A stretch of DNA of 52,558 bases from assembly GCA_017550405.1 (NCBI GenBank), contig JAFZPH010000052.1, positions 1 through 52,558 of the forward strand, given 5' to 3'. The notes under the pieces were generated by a model. The model ran no database searches, was not told where the DNA came from, and saw only the letters and a list, made by a program, of their open reading frames with translations. The position numbers were made by a program, and so were the translations under genes. Source of the DNA: Bacteroidales bacterium (lineage in GTDB: Bacteria; Bacteroidota; Bacteroidia; Bacteroidales; P3). This document shows, piece after piece, positions 43,531 to 52,558 of this stretch (position 1 is the stretch's first letter; each line of letters opens with the position of its first letter).

Positions 43531-44289
43531 ATGATATTCTACTATTCGGGTTGCGGCAATAGCCGCCATGTGGCTGAGCGTCTCGGCGAGTTGTTGGACG
43601 AGCGGCTGGTGTTTATCCCCAAGGCGTTGCGCGAGGGGCAGTTGGATTATACGTTGCAGGCCGACGAGCGGGTGGGGTTTGTGTTCCCCATCTATTCGTG
43701 GCGGCCGCCGCAGATTGTGCTGGACTTTGTGGGCAGGGTGCGGCTGAAGGACAATCCGTCGTATATATATATGGTGACGACTTATGGCGACGATGCCGGG
43801 TTGGCCGACGTGGTGTTGGGACAGGCGCTGGATATAGCAGGGCTTCGGCTTGATGCCGCTTTCGGGGTGGCGATGCCGAACACGTATGTGAATATGTCGT
43901 TTATGAATGTCGACCCGCCCGAGGTGGAGAAGCGGAAGTTGGAGCAGGCCGAGGAAAGAATCCCGCTGCTGGTGGAGGCACTGAAAGAGCGCCGCTGTAC
44001 GGTGGACTTGAACCGTGGCGCCATGCCCCGATTGAAGACCAACGGGATAGGGAAGGGCTTTAACCGCTGGGTGTCGGACAAGAAGTACTATGCTACGGAT
44101 GCCTGCGTGGGTTGCGGTTTGTGTGCCAAAGTGTGCCCGCTGCAGAATATCGCCATCGATGGCGGCAAGCCCCGCTGGAACGGCAACTGCAATCATTGCG
44201 AGGCGTGCTACCACTATTGCCCGCAGAATGCGGTGCAATACGGCCGTGTGACTCGCGGCAAGGGGCAGTACCATTACCGCGAGTCGTAA
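43531..44289 (+). CDS. EFR1-type ferredoxin (flavodoxin-like domain plus two 4Fe-4S clusters)
   Basis: The 252-aa protein joins a flavodoxin-like domain (residues 1-160: IFYYSGCGNSRHVAERLGEL as the FMN phosphate loop, VFPIYSWRPP, VTTYGDDAG) to a bacterial ferredoxin domain with two Cys clusters, C192-C195-C198-C202 (CVGCGLCAKVCP) and C220-C223-C226-C230 (CNHCEACYHYCP). The layout is that of the EFR1 family, electron carriers of anaerobes whose partners are mostly unknown. It is a single gene with its own promoter between the restriction locus and the ribosomal cluster. The length is normal. Confidence 0.9.
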   Translation: MIFYYSGCGNSRHVAERLGELLDERLVFIPKALREGQLDYTLQADERVGFVFPIYSWRPPQIVLDFVGRVRLKDNPSYIYMVTTYGDDAGLADVVLGQALDIAGLRLDAAFGVAMPNTYVNMSFMNVDPPEVEKRKLEQAEERIPLLVEALKERRCTVDLNRGAMPRLKTNGIGKGFNRWVSDKKYYATDACVGCGLCAKVCPLQNIAIDGGKPRWNGNCNHCEACYHYCPQNAVQYGRVTRGKGQYHYRES

Positions 44290-44640
44290 AGACGGCTGCC
44301 GCTACGGCTGCGCCGGAGGTTGGGAGGGCGCTCCGCTGCACCTCCGCAGTGGCCAAGGGACGTGCCTCGTGTCCGCTCAAGGTTCGTTCGTTATCGGCTC
44401 GTTCTTCCTTCGTTACGGCATCGTTCCCCTATATATTATTGGGAACGATGCTGGATGTATGCAGAAAGGATACGATATTGAACGAACGAAGGGTGAAAAC
44501 GGGTGTGCTTGAGGGGGCGTTTCGGGGGCTTTCGGGCAGGCTGTTGATAACTCCAGGTCCGTTGCAGGGGAAAAGAGGATTTTTGATTTTGTATCGTTCT
44601 GATACATAGTGCCTACAAAGAATTTTAAGTTTATTTAACA
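44290..44640. other. Gene-free interval with one hairpin
   Basis: I see no gene. GCATCGTTCCC (44418-44428) pairs perfectly with GGGAACGATGC (44441-44451) around a 12-base A+T loop. It has no T-tract on either side, so it is not a clear terminator for the ferredoxin gene, though it is the only strong stem available. Confidence 0.5.
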
Positions 44641-44660
44641 TTGAGAAATCAAGTTGTTAC

Positions 44661-44691
44661 TTTGTGGGGTGAGAAAATAGTTGTAATTTTG
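44661..44691 (+). promoter_or_regulatory. Promoter of the str/S10 ribosomal cluster
   Basis: TTTG (44661-44664) and TAATTTTG (44684-44691) are set 19 bases apart, a near-ideal Bacteroidetes promoter. The leader of about 75 bases to rpsL contains a stem TTTCGAG/CTCGAAA (44699-44725), which would lie at the very 5' end of the transcript and could take part in regulation. Confidence 0.78.
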
Positions 44692-44772
44692 CATTCCGTT
44701 TCGAGGGCTAAAACGGCACTCGAAAAGAATTGTAAAATACTAACAATTAAATATATAACATTAAAAGACAAA

Positions 44773-45156
44773 ATGCCAACAATTCAGCAATTAGTTCGCA
44801 AAGGACGTCAGCAGATGGAGTATAAGTCGAAATCTCCCGCTTTGGACAGCTGCCCCCAGCGTCGTGGCGTCTGCACCCGTGTGTACACCACCACCCCGAA
44901 AAAACCTAACTCGGCAATGCGTAAGGTTGCCCGTGTGCGTCTCACCAACCAGAAAGAGGTCAACGCCTACATCCCCGGTGAAGGCCACAACCTGCAGGAG
45001 CACTCGATCGTGATGATTCGCGGAGGCCGTGTAAAGGATCTCCCCGGCGTGCGTTATCATATCATCCGTGGAGCATTGGATACCAGTGGTGTTGACGGCC
45101 GCCGTCAGCGTCGTTCGAAATACGGTGCCAAGCGCCCGAAACAGGCTTCGAAGTAA
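44773..45156 (+). CDS. rpsL: 30S ribosomal protein S12
   Basis: The 127-aa S12 sits at the decoding centre of the small subunit. The family core is intact: [11 protein letters not shown] at the start, [20 protein letters not shown] with the two Lys where streptomycin-resistance changes occur (wild type here), [20 protein letters not shown] and [17 protein letters not shown] use ATG 44773; the frame is open upstream to a TTG at 44641, but that lies upstream of the promoter. It is the first gene of the cluster. Confidence 0.97.
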   Translation: MPTIQQLVRKGRQQMEYKSKSPALDSCPQRRGVCTRVYTTTPKKPNSAMRKVARVRLTNQKEVNAYIPGEGHNLQEHSIVMIRGGRVKDLPGVRYHIIRGALDTSGVDGRRQRRSKYGAKRPKQASK

Positions 45157-45215
45157 TTAGTTTAAGAATAAAAGAATAAGGAATTGCACAGGCAGTTCGT
45201 TAATGTAAAAGAGAA

Positions 45216-45683
45216 ATGAGAAAAGCTAAACCCAGAAAACGTATTATCCTTCCGGATCCCAAATATAACGACGTGCTCGTTACCAAGTTTGTCAACAACC
45301 TGATGTTGGGCGGCAAGAAGACCATCGCCTACAAGATTTTCTACGAGGCAATCGACGTGGTGGCCGACCGTACCAAGGAAGACGGTATCGAAGTGTGGAA
45401 GAAGGCCCTTGCCAACATCACTCCTTCTGTCGAGGTGAAGAGCCGCCGTATCGGTGGTGCCACTTTCCAGGTGCCTACCGAAATCCGTCCCGAGCGCAAA
45501 CAGTCCATCGGCATGAAGAACCTCATCAGCTTCAGCCGCAAGCGCAGTGAGAAGACGATGGCCCTGAAACTGGCCGCCGAAATCCAGGCCGCTTACAAGG
45601 AAGAGGGCGCCGCCTTCAAGCGCAAGGAGGATATCCACCGTATGGCAGAGGCCAACAAGGCTTTCTCGCACTTCCGTTTCTAA
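45216..45683 (+). CDS. rpsG: 30S ribosomal protein S7
   Basis: The 155-aa S7 nucleates assembly of the 30S head. It is recognised by the MRKAKPRKR start, [36 protein letters not shown] and the C-terminal [23 protein letters not shown]. The length is normal. It lies 59 bases after rpsL and 68 before fusA, the usual str order. In other bacteria S7 is the repressor of this operon; I see no clear equivalent site here. Confidence 0.97.
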   Translation: MRKAKPRKRIILPDPKYNDVLVTKFVNNLMLGGKKTIAYKIFYEAIDVVADRTKEDGIEVWKKALANITPSVEVKSRRIGGATFQVPTEIRPERKQSIGMKNLISFSRKRSEKTMALKLAAEIQAAYKEEGAAFKRKEDIHRMAEANKAFSHFRF

Positions 45684-45751
45684 TACGGCAACAACAGAAT
45701 ACATTATTTAGGATTATTAATCGACAGCTCAAGCTTAATTACTTATAATCA

Positions 45752-47842
45752 ATGTCAGACCTACATTATACAAGGAATATCGGGATCATGGCCCATATCG
45801 ACGCCGGCAAGACGACGACGACCGAGCGTATTCTTTTCTACACCGGCAAGAACTATAAGCTGGGTGAAACGCACGAGGGGTCAGCCACGATGGACTGGAT
45901 GGTCCAGGAGCAGGAGCGCGGTATCACTATCACCTCCGCTGCAACCACAGTATATTGGGACTGGCATGAGCAGCGTTATAAGTACAATATCATCGATACT
46001 CCGGGCCACGTGGATTTCACCGTCGAGGTGGAGCGTTCGCTGCGTGTGCTCGACGGCGCCATAGCCATTTTCTGCGCTGTGGGCGGTGTCGAGCCCCAGT
46101 CGGAGACCGTGTGGCGCCAGGCCGACAAGTACGGTGTGCCGCGTATCGCCTTCGTCAACAAGATGGACCGCGCGGGTGCCGACTTCTTCGGCGTGGTGAA
46201 CCAGATTAAGGAGCGCTTGGGCGCCAACCCTATCCCCATCGAGATACCTATCGGTCAGGAGGATTTGTACAAGGGTGTTGTGGATTTGATTGCCAACAGG
46301 GCACTGGTGTGGGACGAGAGTTCCAACGGACAGCGCTTTGAGGAGATCCCCATGCCCGCCGACTTGAAAGAGATTGCCGCCGAGTATCGCCAGAAACTGG
46401 TGGAGGGCGTTGCCGAGGAGAACGAGGCTCTGCTTGAGAAGTTTTTCGAGGACCCCGACTCCATTACCGCCGACGAGATTATCGCCGAGATACGCAAGGC
46501 AACACTGGCCATGAAGATTGTGCCCGTGATGTGCGGTTCCGCTTTCAAGAACAAAGGTGTGCAGACCCTGCTCGATGCCGTGGCCGCTTTCCTGCCGAGC
46601 CCGCTCGACATGAAGGAGGTTGACGGTATCAACCCCAAGACCGAGCAGCCCGAGATGCGTCCCATCGACGTGAAGGCTCCCTTCTCGGCACTGGCATTCA
46701 AGATTGCCACCGACCCCTATGTGGGCAGGCTCTGTTTCTTCCGCGTGTACAGCGGTGCGCTGGAGTCCGGCTCGTATGTGTACAATGCCAATACGGGCAA
46801 GAAAGAACGTATCTCCCGTATTATGCAGATGCATTCGAACAAGCAGAACCCGCTTGACCGCATCGAGGCTGGCGACATCGGAGCCGCCGTTGGTTTCAAG
46901 GACATCAAGACCGGCCATACGCTGTGCGACGAGAAGCACCCCATCATCCTCGAGTCGATGAAGTTCCCCGAACCCGTTATCAGCATCGCAGTGGAGCCGC
47001 TGACACAGGGCGACATGGACAAGCTGACCAATGCACTGACCAAGCTGGTGGAAGAGGACCCCACTTTCCGCGTGAAGAGCGACGAGGTGTCGGGCCAGAC
47101 CATCATCAGCGGTATGGGCGAGCTGCATTTGGACATCATCTTGGACCGTCTGCGCCGCGAGTTTGCGGTGGAGGTGAACCAAGGTCGTCCGCAGGTGGCT
47201 TACAAAGAGGCCATCACCGCCACGGTGCAGCATCACGAGATCTACAAGAAACAGACGGGCGGCAAGGGTAAGTTTGCCGACATCCTGTTCGAGATCGGCC
47301 CTGCCGACGAGGGCGTGAACGGCCTGCAGTTTGTCAACGAGGTGAAGGGCGGCAATATTCCTAAAGAGTATATCCCCGCAATAGAGAAGGGTTTCAAAGA
47401 GGCTATGCAGAACGGTGTCTTGGCCGGATACCCGATGGACAGCATGAAGGTCACCATCCTGGACGGTTCGTTCCATCCTGTGGACAGCGACCAGCTGTCG
47501 TTCGAGGTGTGCGCCAAGATTGGATTCAAGGAGGCCTGCCGCAAGGCTTCGCCCGTGCTGCTTGAGCCTATCATGAAACTCGAGGTGCTGACCCCCGACG
47601 CCTATGTGGGCGATGTGACTGGCGACCTGAACCGCCGCCGCGGCATGTTGGAGAATATCGCTGCCAAGGTGGGCGTTCAGGCCATCCATGCACTGGTGCC
47701 GCTGGAGCAGATGTTCGGTTATGTGACAGCGTTGCGTACCATCACTTCCGGCCGTGCCAACTCGACAATGGAGTTCTCGCATTACGCCGAGGTCACCAAG
47801 GACCAGCAAGACAATATCCTTAAGAATAAGTATAATAATTAA
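45752..47842 (+). CDS. fusA: Elongation factor G
   Basis: The 696-aa GTPase drives ribosome translocation and, with the recycling factor, ribosome release. G1 AHIDAGKTT (14-22), G3 DTPGH (82-86) and G4 NKMD near residue 136 are intact, and the effector loop ends in [11 protein letters not shown]. Domain IV/V signatures ([23 protein letters not shown] [19 protein letters not shown]) are present. This is the canonical form, in its normal place between rpsG and rpsJ. Confidence 0.97.
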   Translation: MSDLHYTRNIGIMAHIDAGKTTTTERILFYTGKNYKLGETHEGSATMDWMVQEQERGITITSAATTVYWDWHEQRYKYNIIDTPGHVDFTVEVERSLRVLDGAIAIFCAVGGVEPQSETVWRQADKYGVPRIAFVNKMDRAGADFFGVVNQIKERLGANPIPIEIPIGQEDLYKGVVDLIANRALVWDESSNGQRFEEIPMPADLKEIAAEYRQKLVEGVAEENEALLEKFFEDPDSITADEIIAEIRKATLAMKIVPVMCGSAFKNKGVQTLLDAVAAFLPSPLDMKEVDGINPKTEQPEMRPIDVKAPFSALAFKIATDPYVGRLCFFRVYSGALESGSYVYNANTGKKERISRIMQMHSNKQNPLDRIEAGDIGAAVGFKDIKTGHTLCDEKHPIILESMKFPEPVISIAVEPLTQGDMDKLTNALTKLVEEDPTFRVKSDEVSGQTIISGMGELHLDIILDRLRREFAVEVNQGRPQVAYKEAITATVQHHEIYKKQTGGKGKFADILFEIGPADEGVNGLQFVNEVKGGNIPKEYIPAIEKGFKEAMQNGVLAGYPMDSMKVTILDGSFHPVDSDQLSFEVCAKIGFKEACRKASPVLLEPIMKLEVLTPDAYVGDVTGDLNRRRGMLENIAAKVGVQAIHALVPLEQMFGYVTALRTITSGRANSTMEFSHYAEVTKDQQDNILKNKYNN

Positions 47843-47856
47843 AAATTCATATTACC

Positions 47857-48165
47857 GTGAGTCAAAGAATTAGAATCAAATTGAAATCTTACGATCACAA
47901 TCTTGTCGACAAGTCAGCCGAGAAGATTGTCAAGACCGTGAAGATGACCGGTGCAGTGGTGAATGGTCCCATTCCGCTGCCGACCAACAAAAAGATTTTC
48001 ACTGTCAACCGCTCTACCTTTGTCAACAAGAAGAGCCGCGAGCAGTTTGAACTGAGCACCTACAAGCGCTTGATGGACATTGACATCAATGACCGTGCCA
48101 AGACTATCGACGCACTGATGAAACTGGAGCTTCCCAGTGGTGTTGAAGTGGAAATTAAAGTGTGA
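47857..48165 (+). CDS. rpsJ: 30S ribosomal protein S10
   Basis: The 102-aa S10 starts at GTG 47857, 14 bases after fusA, and reads [55 protein letters not shown]. It is a component of the 30S head and, as NusE, of the antitermination complex. It begins the S10 part of the cluster. In this lineage there is no separate promoter before it, so it is read with fusA. Confidence 0.97.
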   Translation: MSQRIRIKLKSYDHNLVDKSAEKIVKTVKMTGAVVNGPIPLPTNKKIFTVNRSTFVNKKSREQFELSTYKRLMDIDINDRAKTIDALMKLELPSGVEVEIKV

Positions 48166-48248
48166 ATTAAACTCAGCCAATGTGCGTAGTCACCCAAGGA
48201 TGACGAGAATAAGCTGAAAACTAAAAACAAACAATCCAAAGTAAAAAA

Positions 48249-48878
48249 ATGTCAGGATTAATTGGAAAGAAAATCGGAATGACCAGTCTTTTTGATGCCG
48301 ACGGAAAGCAGATTCCGTGCACAGTGATTGAAGCTGGTCCTTGTGTTGTAACACAAGTGAGAACCATCGAGAAAGATGGTTATGAGGCCATCCAGTTGGC
48401 TTTTGGTGAGCAGAAGGAAAGCCGCGTCACCAAGCCTTTGAGAGGCCATTTTGCAAAGGCCAACACCACCCCCAAACGCTATCTCGCAGAATTTAGCCGC
48501 TTTGAGGAGGGCCACAAGAAGAAATATGGTGAAGTTTTGACAGTGGATGTCTTCCAGGAAGGCGAGTTTGTCGACGTCGTTGGAACCTCTAAAGGTAAGG
48601 GTTTCCAGGGCGTTGTCAAGAGACACGGTTTTGGCGGTGTCGGTGACTTGACTCACGGCCAGCACGACCGCCTGCGTGCCCCCGGTTCGATCGGTGCAAG
48701 CTCCTATCCCTCGCGTATCTTCAAGGGCATGCGCATGGCCGGACAGACTGGCAACCACAAGGTGAAGATCCAGAATCTTCAGGTTGTCAAGATTATCCCT
48801 GAAAAGAATTTAATGTTAGTGAAAGGTTCTGTACCGGGACCCAAAGGATCAATAATAAAACTTGAAAGATGGAGTTAA
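48249..48878 (+). CDS. rplC: 50S ribosomal protein L3
   Basis: The 209-aa L3 starts [20 protein letters not shown] and carries [13 protein letters not shown] with the following GHGQ-like segment ([16 protein letters not shown]), the loop that reaches the peptidyl transferase centre. The bacterial length is normal. Its end overlaps the start of rplD by 10 bases, suggesting translational coupling. Confidence 0.97.
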   Translation: MSGLIGKKIGMTSLFDADGKQIPCTVIEAGPCVVTQVRTIEKDGYEAIQLAFGEQKESRVTKPLRGHFAKANTTPKRYLAEFSRFEEGHKKKYGEVLTVDVFQEGEFVDVVGTSKGKGFQGVVKRHGFGGVGDLTHGQHDRLRAPGSIGASSYPSRIFKGMRMAGQTGNHKVKIQNLQVVKIIPEKNLMLVKGSVPGPKGSIIKLERWS

Positions 48879-49501
48879 AAGTCTATAACATCAACGGAAG
48901 CGAAACCGGTAGAACCATCACTCTTGACGATTCTATCTTCGCCATTGAGCCCAACCAGCATGCAATTTACCTCGATTGCAAACAGTATCTGGCTGACAAT
49001 CGTCAGGGCACCCACAAAGCCAAGGAACGTAGTGAGAACGCCCATAGCACCCGCAAGCTGAAACGCCAGAAGGGTACCGGCGGCGCCCGTTCGGGCGATT
49101 TGAAGAGCCCCGTGTTCGTTGGCGGCGGCCGTATCTTCGGACCCCAGCCCCGCGACTATCGCTTCAAACTGAACATTAAGGTCAAACGTCTGGCCCGCCG
49201 TTCGGCTCTCAGTGAGAAGGTGGCCGGCAACGCCATGACCGTGGTCGAGAACATTTCCCTTGAGGCTCCCAAGACGAAGAAGATGATTGAAATCCTCAAC
49301 AATCTTAAACTCGGTGACAAAAAATCATTAATAGTTGTTGAGAATCAAAATAATTTCGTATCTTTGTCTGCCCGAAACATCCAGAAGGTAAAGGTTGTAA
49401 ACGTGTCGCAGTTAAATACTTATGATATTGTGAACGCCGCAAATATTGTGCTTACTGAAGGTTGTTTTGAGGAAATTAGCCGTGTTTTGGCAACAAAATA
49501 A
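48869..49501 (+). CDS. rplD: 50S ribosomal protein L4
   Basis: The 210-aa L4 has the conserved loop [20 protein letters not shown] with [20 protein letters not shown], lining the exit tunnel. L4 represses the S10 operon in some bacteria. Near the 3' end the coding sequence becomes A+T-rich and contains TATCTTTG (49359-49366) with TTG 18 bases upstream, a possible internal promoter for rplW and the genes beyond. Its ATG lies 10 bases inside rplC. Confidence 0.97.
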   Translation: MELKVYNINGSETGRTITLDDSIFAIEPNQHAIYLDCKQYLADNRQGTHKAKERSENAHSTRKLKRQKGTGGARSGDLKSPVFVGGGRIFGPQPRDYRFKLNIKVKRLARRSALSEKVAGNAMTVVENISLEAPKTKKMIEILNNLKLGDKKSLIVVENQNNFVSLSARNIQKVKVVNVSQLNTYDIVNAANIVLTEGCFEEISRVLATK

Positions 49502-49535
49502 TGTAGTTAGTAATTCGATTTAAGAAAGTTTAACA

Positions 49536-49886
49536 ATGAATATCATAGTAAAACCTCTGATTAGCGAAAAGATGACAAGACTCACCGAGGCTGCTGCTGC
49601 TCCCCAGATGACTCGCATCCAGCGTGACAAGGACAAGCCCGCCCCGAAGGTCTTGAATCGTTATGGTTTTGTTGTCGACAAGCGTGCCAATAAAATTGAG
49701 ATTAAGAAAGCCGTGGAGCAGTTCTATGGTGTGAAGGTTCTTGACGTGAACACGATGAACTATTCCGGCAAAGTGAAAGCGCGCTATACCAAGGCCGGTT
49801 ACCTGGTGGGTCGCACCAATGCTTACAAGAAAGCTATCGTGACCCTGGCCGAAGGCGACAGCATCGACTTCTACGCCAACATCTGA
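49536..49886 (+). CDS. rplW: 50S ribosomal protein L23
   Basis: The 116-aa L23 lies at the exit of the ribosome tunnel and binds trigger factor and SRP. It is recognised by NIIVKPLISEKMTRL, YGFVVDKRANKIEIKKAVEQ, VNTMNYSGKVKARYTKAGY and KKAIVTLAEGDSIDFYANI. An insertion of about 20 residues after the first helix (AAAAPQMTRIQRDKDKPAPK) makes it longer than the common 95-100-residue form; such insertions are usual in Bacteroidetes. Confidence 0.96.
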   Translation: MNIIVKPLISEKMTRLTEAAAAPQMTRIQRDKDKPAPKVLNRYGFVVDKRANKIEIKKAVEQFYGVKVLDVNTMNYSGKVKARYTKAGYLVGRTNAYKKAIVTLAEGDSIDFYANI

Positions 49887-49897
49887 TGAGAAACAAA

Positions 49898-49933
49898 TGC
49901 CGAAGGCCTGGTGATTACACCCCGCCTTCGGCA
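49898..49933 (+). other. Intra-operon hairpin between rplW and rplB
   Basis: TGCCGAAGGC (49898-49907) pairs with GCCTTCGGCA (49924-49933) around a 16-base loop. It is followed by A-rich and not T-rich sequence, so it is not an ordinary terminator; it could be an mRNA processing or stability element in the 111-base gap, the longest in this part of the cluster. Confidence 0.6.
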
Positions 49934-49997
49934 ACATTAAAAAAACAAACAATAAATTAATAGTAATAGTCCACTGATAAGAGACTAAAAAGAAGAA

Positions 49998-50822
49998 ATG
50001 GCTTTAAAGAAAATTAAACCCACAACCCCCGGTCAGCGTCACAAGATTGTCGTTACCAACGATGATATCACTACCAGCAAGCCGGAAAAGAGTTTGGTGC
50101 GTGGCTACGGCAAGAGCGGTGGCCGCAACAACCAAGGTAAGATGACCATGCGCTATTTGGGCGGTGGTCATAAGCAGTTATACCGTTTTGTCGACTTCAA
50201 GAGAGACAAGGACGGCATTCCTGCTGTTGTAAAGACAATCGAGTACGACCCCAATCGTAGCTCGCGTATTGCTTTGGTGTTCTACGCTGACGGTGAGAAA
50301 CGTTACATTCTCGCTCCCCAGGGTTTGAAGGTCGGACAGACCATCATGTCCGGTAAAGGTGCAGCTCCCGAAGTGGGAAACACTCTCACTCTTGCTGAGA
50401 TTCCCTTCGGTACGCTGATCCACAACATTGAGCTCCGTCCTGGCCAGGGTGCCAAGATGGTCCGCAGTGCCGGTGCTTATGCCCAGCTTATGTCGCGTGA
50501 CGACAAGTATGCAATTATCAAGATGCCCAGCGGCGAGATGCGTATGATTCTCCAGGCTTGCCGTGCAACCGTGGGTATCGTTTCGAATCCGGAGCACAAC
50601 CTCGAGGTTGGTGGTAAGGCCGGTCGCAACCGTTGGCTCGGTCGCCGTCCCCGCAACCGCGGTGTTGTCATGAATCCTGTCGATCACCCGATGGGTGGTG
50701 GTGAAGGCCGTCAGAGCGGTGGCCATCCCCGCAGCCGTAAGGGTATCCCCGCCAAGGGTTACAAGACACGTGCTCCTAAGAAACAGTCGAGCAAGTACAT
50801 TGTCGAAAGAAGAAAGAAGTAA
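49998..50822 (+). CDS. rplB: 50S ribosomal protein L2
   Basis: The 274-aa L2 is needed for subunit joining and peptidyl transfer. It is recognised by [58 protein letters not shown], then [18 protein letters not shown], with the conserved His of HPMGGGEG. The length is normal. Confidence 0.97.
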   Translation: MALKKIKPTTPGQRHKIVVTNDDITTSKPEKSLVRGYGKSGGRNNQGKMTMRYLGGGHKQLYRFVDFKRDKDGIPAVVKTIEYDPNRSSRIALVFYADGEKRYILAPQGLKVGQTIMSGKGAAPEVGNTLTLAEIPFGTLIHNIELRPGQGAKMVRSAGAYAQLMSRDDKYAIIKMPSGEMRMILQACRATVGIVSNPEHNLEVGGKAGRNRWLGRRPRNRGVVMNPVDHPMGGGEGRQSGGHPRSRKGIPAKGYKTRAPKKQSSKYIVERRKK

Positions 50823-50841
50823 TCATTAAAAGAAGAAGAAA

Positions 50842-51120
50842 ATGAGTCGTTCATTAAAGAAAGGTCCGTATATCTTCCATAAGCTGGAGAAGAGAGTCAT
50901 TGATGCCCAGCAGTCGAACAAGAAGGTCACCATCAAGACCTGGAGCCGCGCATCGATGATTTCGCCCGATTTCGTGGGTCAGACTATCGCCGTGCACAAT
51001 GGAAACAAGTTCATCCCCGTGTATGTCACCGAGAACATGGTGGGTCATAAGCTGGGTGAGTTTGCTCCGACCCGTATCTTCCGTGGGCACGCCGGATCTA
51101 AAGATAAAGCAAAGAAATAA
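50842..51120 (+). CDS. rpsS: 30S ribosomal protein S19
   Basis: The 92-aa S19 of the 30S head: [58 protein letters not shown]. The length is normal. It starts 19 bases after rplB behind an A/G-rich stretch (AAAAGAAGAAGAAA). Confidence 0.97.
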   Translation: MSRSLKKGPYIFHKLEKRVIDAQQSNKKVTIKTWSRASMISPDFVGQTIAVHNGNKFIPVYVTENMVGHKLGEFAPTRIFRGHAGSKDKAKK

Positions 51121-51149
51121 TAAGTCCAAATAGAAAGAAATAATAAGAA

Positions 51150-51587
51150 ATGGGACAAAGAAAAAGAGAAAGTGCTAATGCACGAAAAGAAGCCAAAAAG
51201 ACCCTCTATGTGGCGAAGTTGATGAACAACCCGACTTCTCCACGTAAAACCCGTCTTGTCGCTGATATGATTCGTGGCGTTGATGTAGATAAAGCCCTGG
51301 GTATTTTGAAATATTGCCCCAGAGAGTCTGCTCCCAAGATGTATAAACTGGTTCTCAGCGCTGTTGCCAACTGGCAGGCCAAGAATGAGGGTAAACGTAT
51401 TGAAGACAGCCAGCTCTATGTGAAACAGATTATGGTTGACGAAGGCCGTACGATGAAGCGTATGCGCACCGCCCCCCAGGGACGTGGCTACAGAATCCGC
51501 AAGCGCAGCAACCATATCACCGTTATACTGGGCAGCCATGCTGAGGAAGCTCCCGTGGCAACCAAGGCTGTAGAAGAAAATAAATAA
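51150..51587 (+). CDS. rplV: 50S ribosomal protein L22
   Basis: The 145-aa L22 includes [20 protein letters not shown] at its start and the tunnel hairpin with [20 protein letters not shown], followed by the conserved HITVIL. A short acidic tail of about 18 residues ([18 protein letters not shown]) extends past the usual end, as in other Bacteroidetes. Confidence 0.97.
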   Translation: MGQRKRESANARKEAKKTLYVAKLMNNPTSPRKTRLVADMIRGVDVDKALGILKYCPRESAPKMYKLVLSAVANWQAKNEGKRIEDSQLYVKQIMVDEGRTMKRMRTAPQGRGYRIRKRSNHITVILGSHAEEAPVATKAVEENK

Positions 51588-51613
51588 GTAATTTAATAAG
51601 AAGAATTAATACA

Positions 51614-52372
51614 ATGGGACAAAAGACTAACCCTATTGGAAATCGATTAGGCATTATCCGCGGATGGGATTCGAACTGGTTTGGCGGCCGCAAATTCGAG
51701 CAGAAGCTCGTTGAGGACGACAAGATCCGTAAATATCTCAATGCCCGTCTCGCAAAGGCCAGCGTTTCGAAGATTTATATCGAGAGAACGCTCAAGCTCC
51801 TCACTGTGACTATCAACACAGCTCGCCCGGGTTTGATTATCGGCAAGGCCGGCAGTGAAGTTGACAAACTGAAGGAAGAATTAAAGAAACTCACGGGCAA
51901 GGATGTCCAGATTAACATCTCCGAGGTGAAACGCCCCGAGCTGGATGCTGTGCTTGTCGCTCAGAACATCGCCAAGCAGATTGAAGGCCGTGTCCAGTAT
52001 CGCCGCGCTATCAAGAACGCTATCGTCTCCACCATGCGTTCCGGCGCCGAGGGCATCAAGGTCTCTATCGCCGGCCGTATCGGTGGCGCTGAGATTGCCC
52101 GTAGCGAGCACTACAAAGAGGGTCGCACTCCTCTCCATACTCTTCGCGCAGATATCGATTACGCTCATGCCGAGGCTCACACCACTTATGGCCGTATCGG
52201 TGTAAAGGTGTATATCTGCAGAGGTGTTGTTTATGGCAAACGCGAACTTGTTCCCTCCACCGTCGGTGGCCAGCAGAAGGATCACCGCCCCGTGATGGGT
52301 GGCGAGCGTCGCTCCGGTAACGGCTCTTCCCGTCGCCGCATGAACAATAACCGGAACAACAACAATAAATAG
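51614..52372 (+). CDS. rpsC: 30S ribosomal protein S3
   Basis: The 252-aa S3 has [20 protein letters not shown], the KH domain [16 protein letters not shown] and the C-terminal domain [20 protein letters not shown] with the ...[12 protein letters not shown] end. A basic Asn/Arg-rich tail of about 25 residues ([13 protein letters not shown]) is added at the end. The protein forms part of the mRNA entry channel. Confidence 0.97.
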   Translation: MGQKTNPIGNRLGIIRGWDSNWFGGRKFEQKLVEDDKIRKYLNARLAKASVSKIYIERTLKLLTVTINTARPGLIIGKAGSEVDKLKEELKKLTGKDVQINISEVKRPELDAVLVAQNIAKQIEGRVQYRRAIKNAIVSTMRSGAEGIKVSIAGRIGGAEIARSEHYKEGRTPLHTLRADIDYAHAEAHTTYGRIGVKVYICRGVVYGKRELVPSTVGGQQKDHRPVMGGERRSGNGSSRRRMNNNRNNNNK

Positions 52373-52419
52373 TAGGTGAGTGATTGGAGTTATAGAAAAA
52401 CGCTAAACAATAAGAAAAA

Positions 52420-52558
52420 ATGTTACAACCTAAGAAAACAAGATATAGAAAGCAGCAGAAGGGTAAAATTAAAGGCAATGCTTTCCGTGGTCACGAGTTG
52501 GCTTTCGGTACCTTTGGTATCAAATCCCTGGAAACCTGTTTCATCACAGGCCGTCAAA
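52420..52558 (+). CDS. rplP: 50S ribosomal protein L16 (partial, cut by window end)
   Basis: The first 46 codons read [20 protein letters not shown], then [20 protein letters not shown]. This is the start of L16, an organiser of the A site in the large subunit. The gene is truncated only by the end of the window. The order rpsC-rplP is standard. Confidence 0.96.
   Translation, partial: MLQPKKTRYRKQQKGKIKGNAFRGHELAFGTFGIKSLETCFITGRQ

Noticed and set aside
44641..44772. Upstream extension of rpsL from TTG 44641
   Set aside because: It would place the start before the promoter, and S12 begins at the conserved MPTIQQL at 44773.

Overview
The window is from a genome of the order Bacteroidales (Bacteroidota). 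Three things point there: promoters of the Bacteroidetes type (a -7 box TAnnTTTG, most often TATCTTTG or TACCTTTG) in front of most transcription units; large secreted proteins with type IX secretion (T9SS) C-terminal sorting domains; and families typical of the group (DUF4248, DUF1573, EFR1-type ferredoxin, a DUF1016 pair inside a type I restriction locus). A secreted GH29 fucosidase would suit a gut or rumen habitat. I cannot name the genus.

Layout. 1-8.9 kb: the tail of an ISL3-type transposase, then a two-gene T9SS unit (562 aa and about 2287 aa). 8.9-9.5 kb: a gene-free stretch with a minus-strand cobalamin riboswitch that has no gene behind it. 9.5-15.4 kb, minus strand: a DUF1573/lipoprotein operon, a GH29 alpha-L-fucosidase, and a small operon of two lipoproteins and a 48-aa membrane protein, divergent from an AraC-type regulator (15.55-16.45 kb). 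16.6-18.0 kb: a DUF4248 gene, a hairpin-rich MITE-like element and an Abi (HEPN-type) gene. 18.6-25.8 kb: a 2421-aa T9SS type B surface protein, minus strand. 26.1-28.7 kb: B12-dependent class II ribonucleotide reductase. 28.95-29.4 kb: a small lipoprotein.

29.6-43.3 kb is a composite defence island on the plus strand: hsdM, DUF1016 nuclease, metallophosphoesterase, hsdS, a DUF4062-P-loop (STAND-like) NTPase, a broken fic fragment, fic, a second DUF1016 nuclease and hsdR. A type I restriction-modification operon is thus split open by at least five accessory genes. Two duplications show how this may have been assembled: a roughly 118-bp element in front of both hsdM and fic, and a perfect 49-bp copy of the hsdR start that brackets the second DUF1016 gene. 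The NTPase and the hsdS 3' half are visibly more A+T-rich than their neighbours.

43.5-44.3 kb encodes an EFR1-type ferredoxin. From 44.66 kb to the window end runs the start of the str/S10 ribosomal cluster: rpsL, rpsG, fusA, rpsJ, rplC, rplD, rplW, rplB, rpsS, rplV, rpsC and the first part of rplP, behind a clear promoter.

The signals most worth following are the expanded type I locus with its NTPase and repeat-bracketed cassette, and the orphan B12 riboswitch pointing antisense at the large T9SS gene. All family assignments are from reading motifs; no database search was run.
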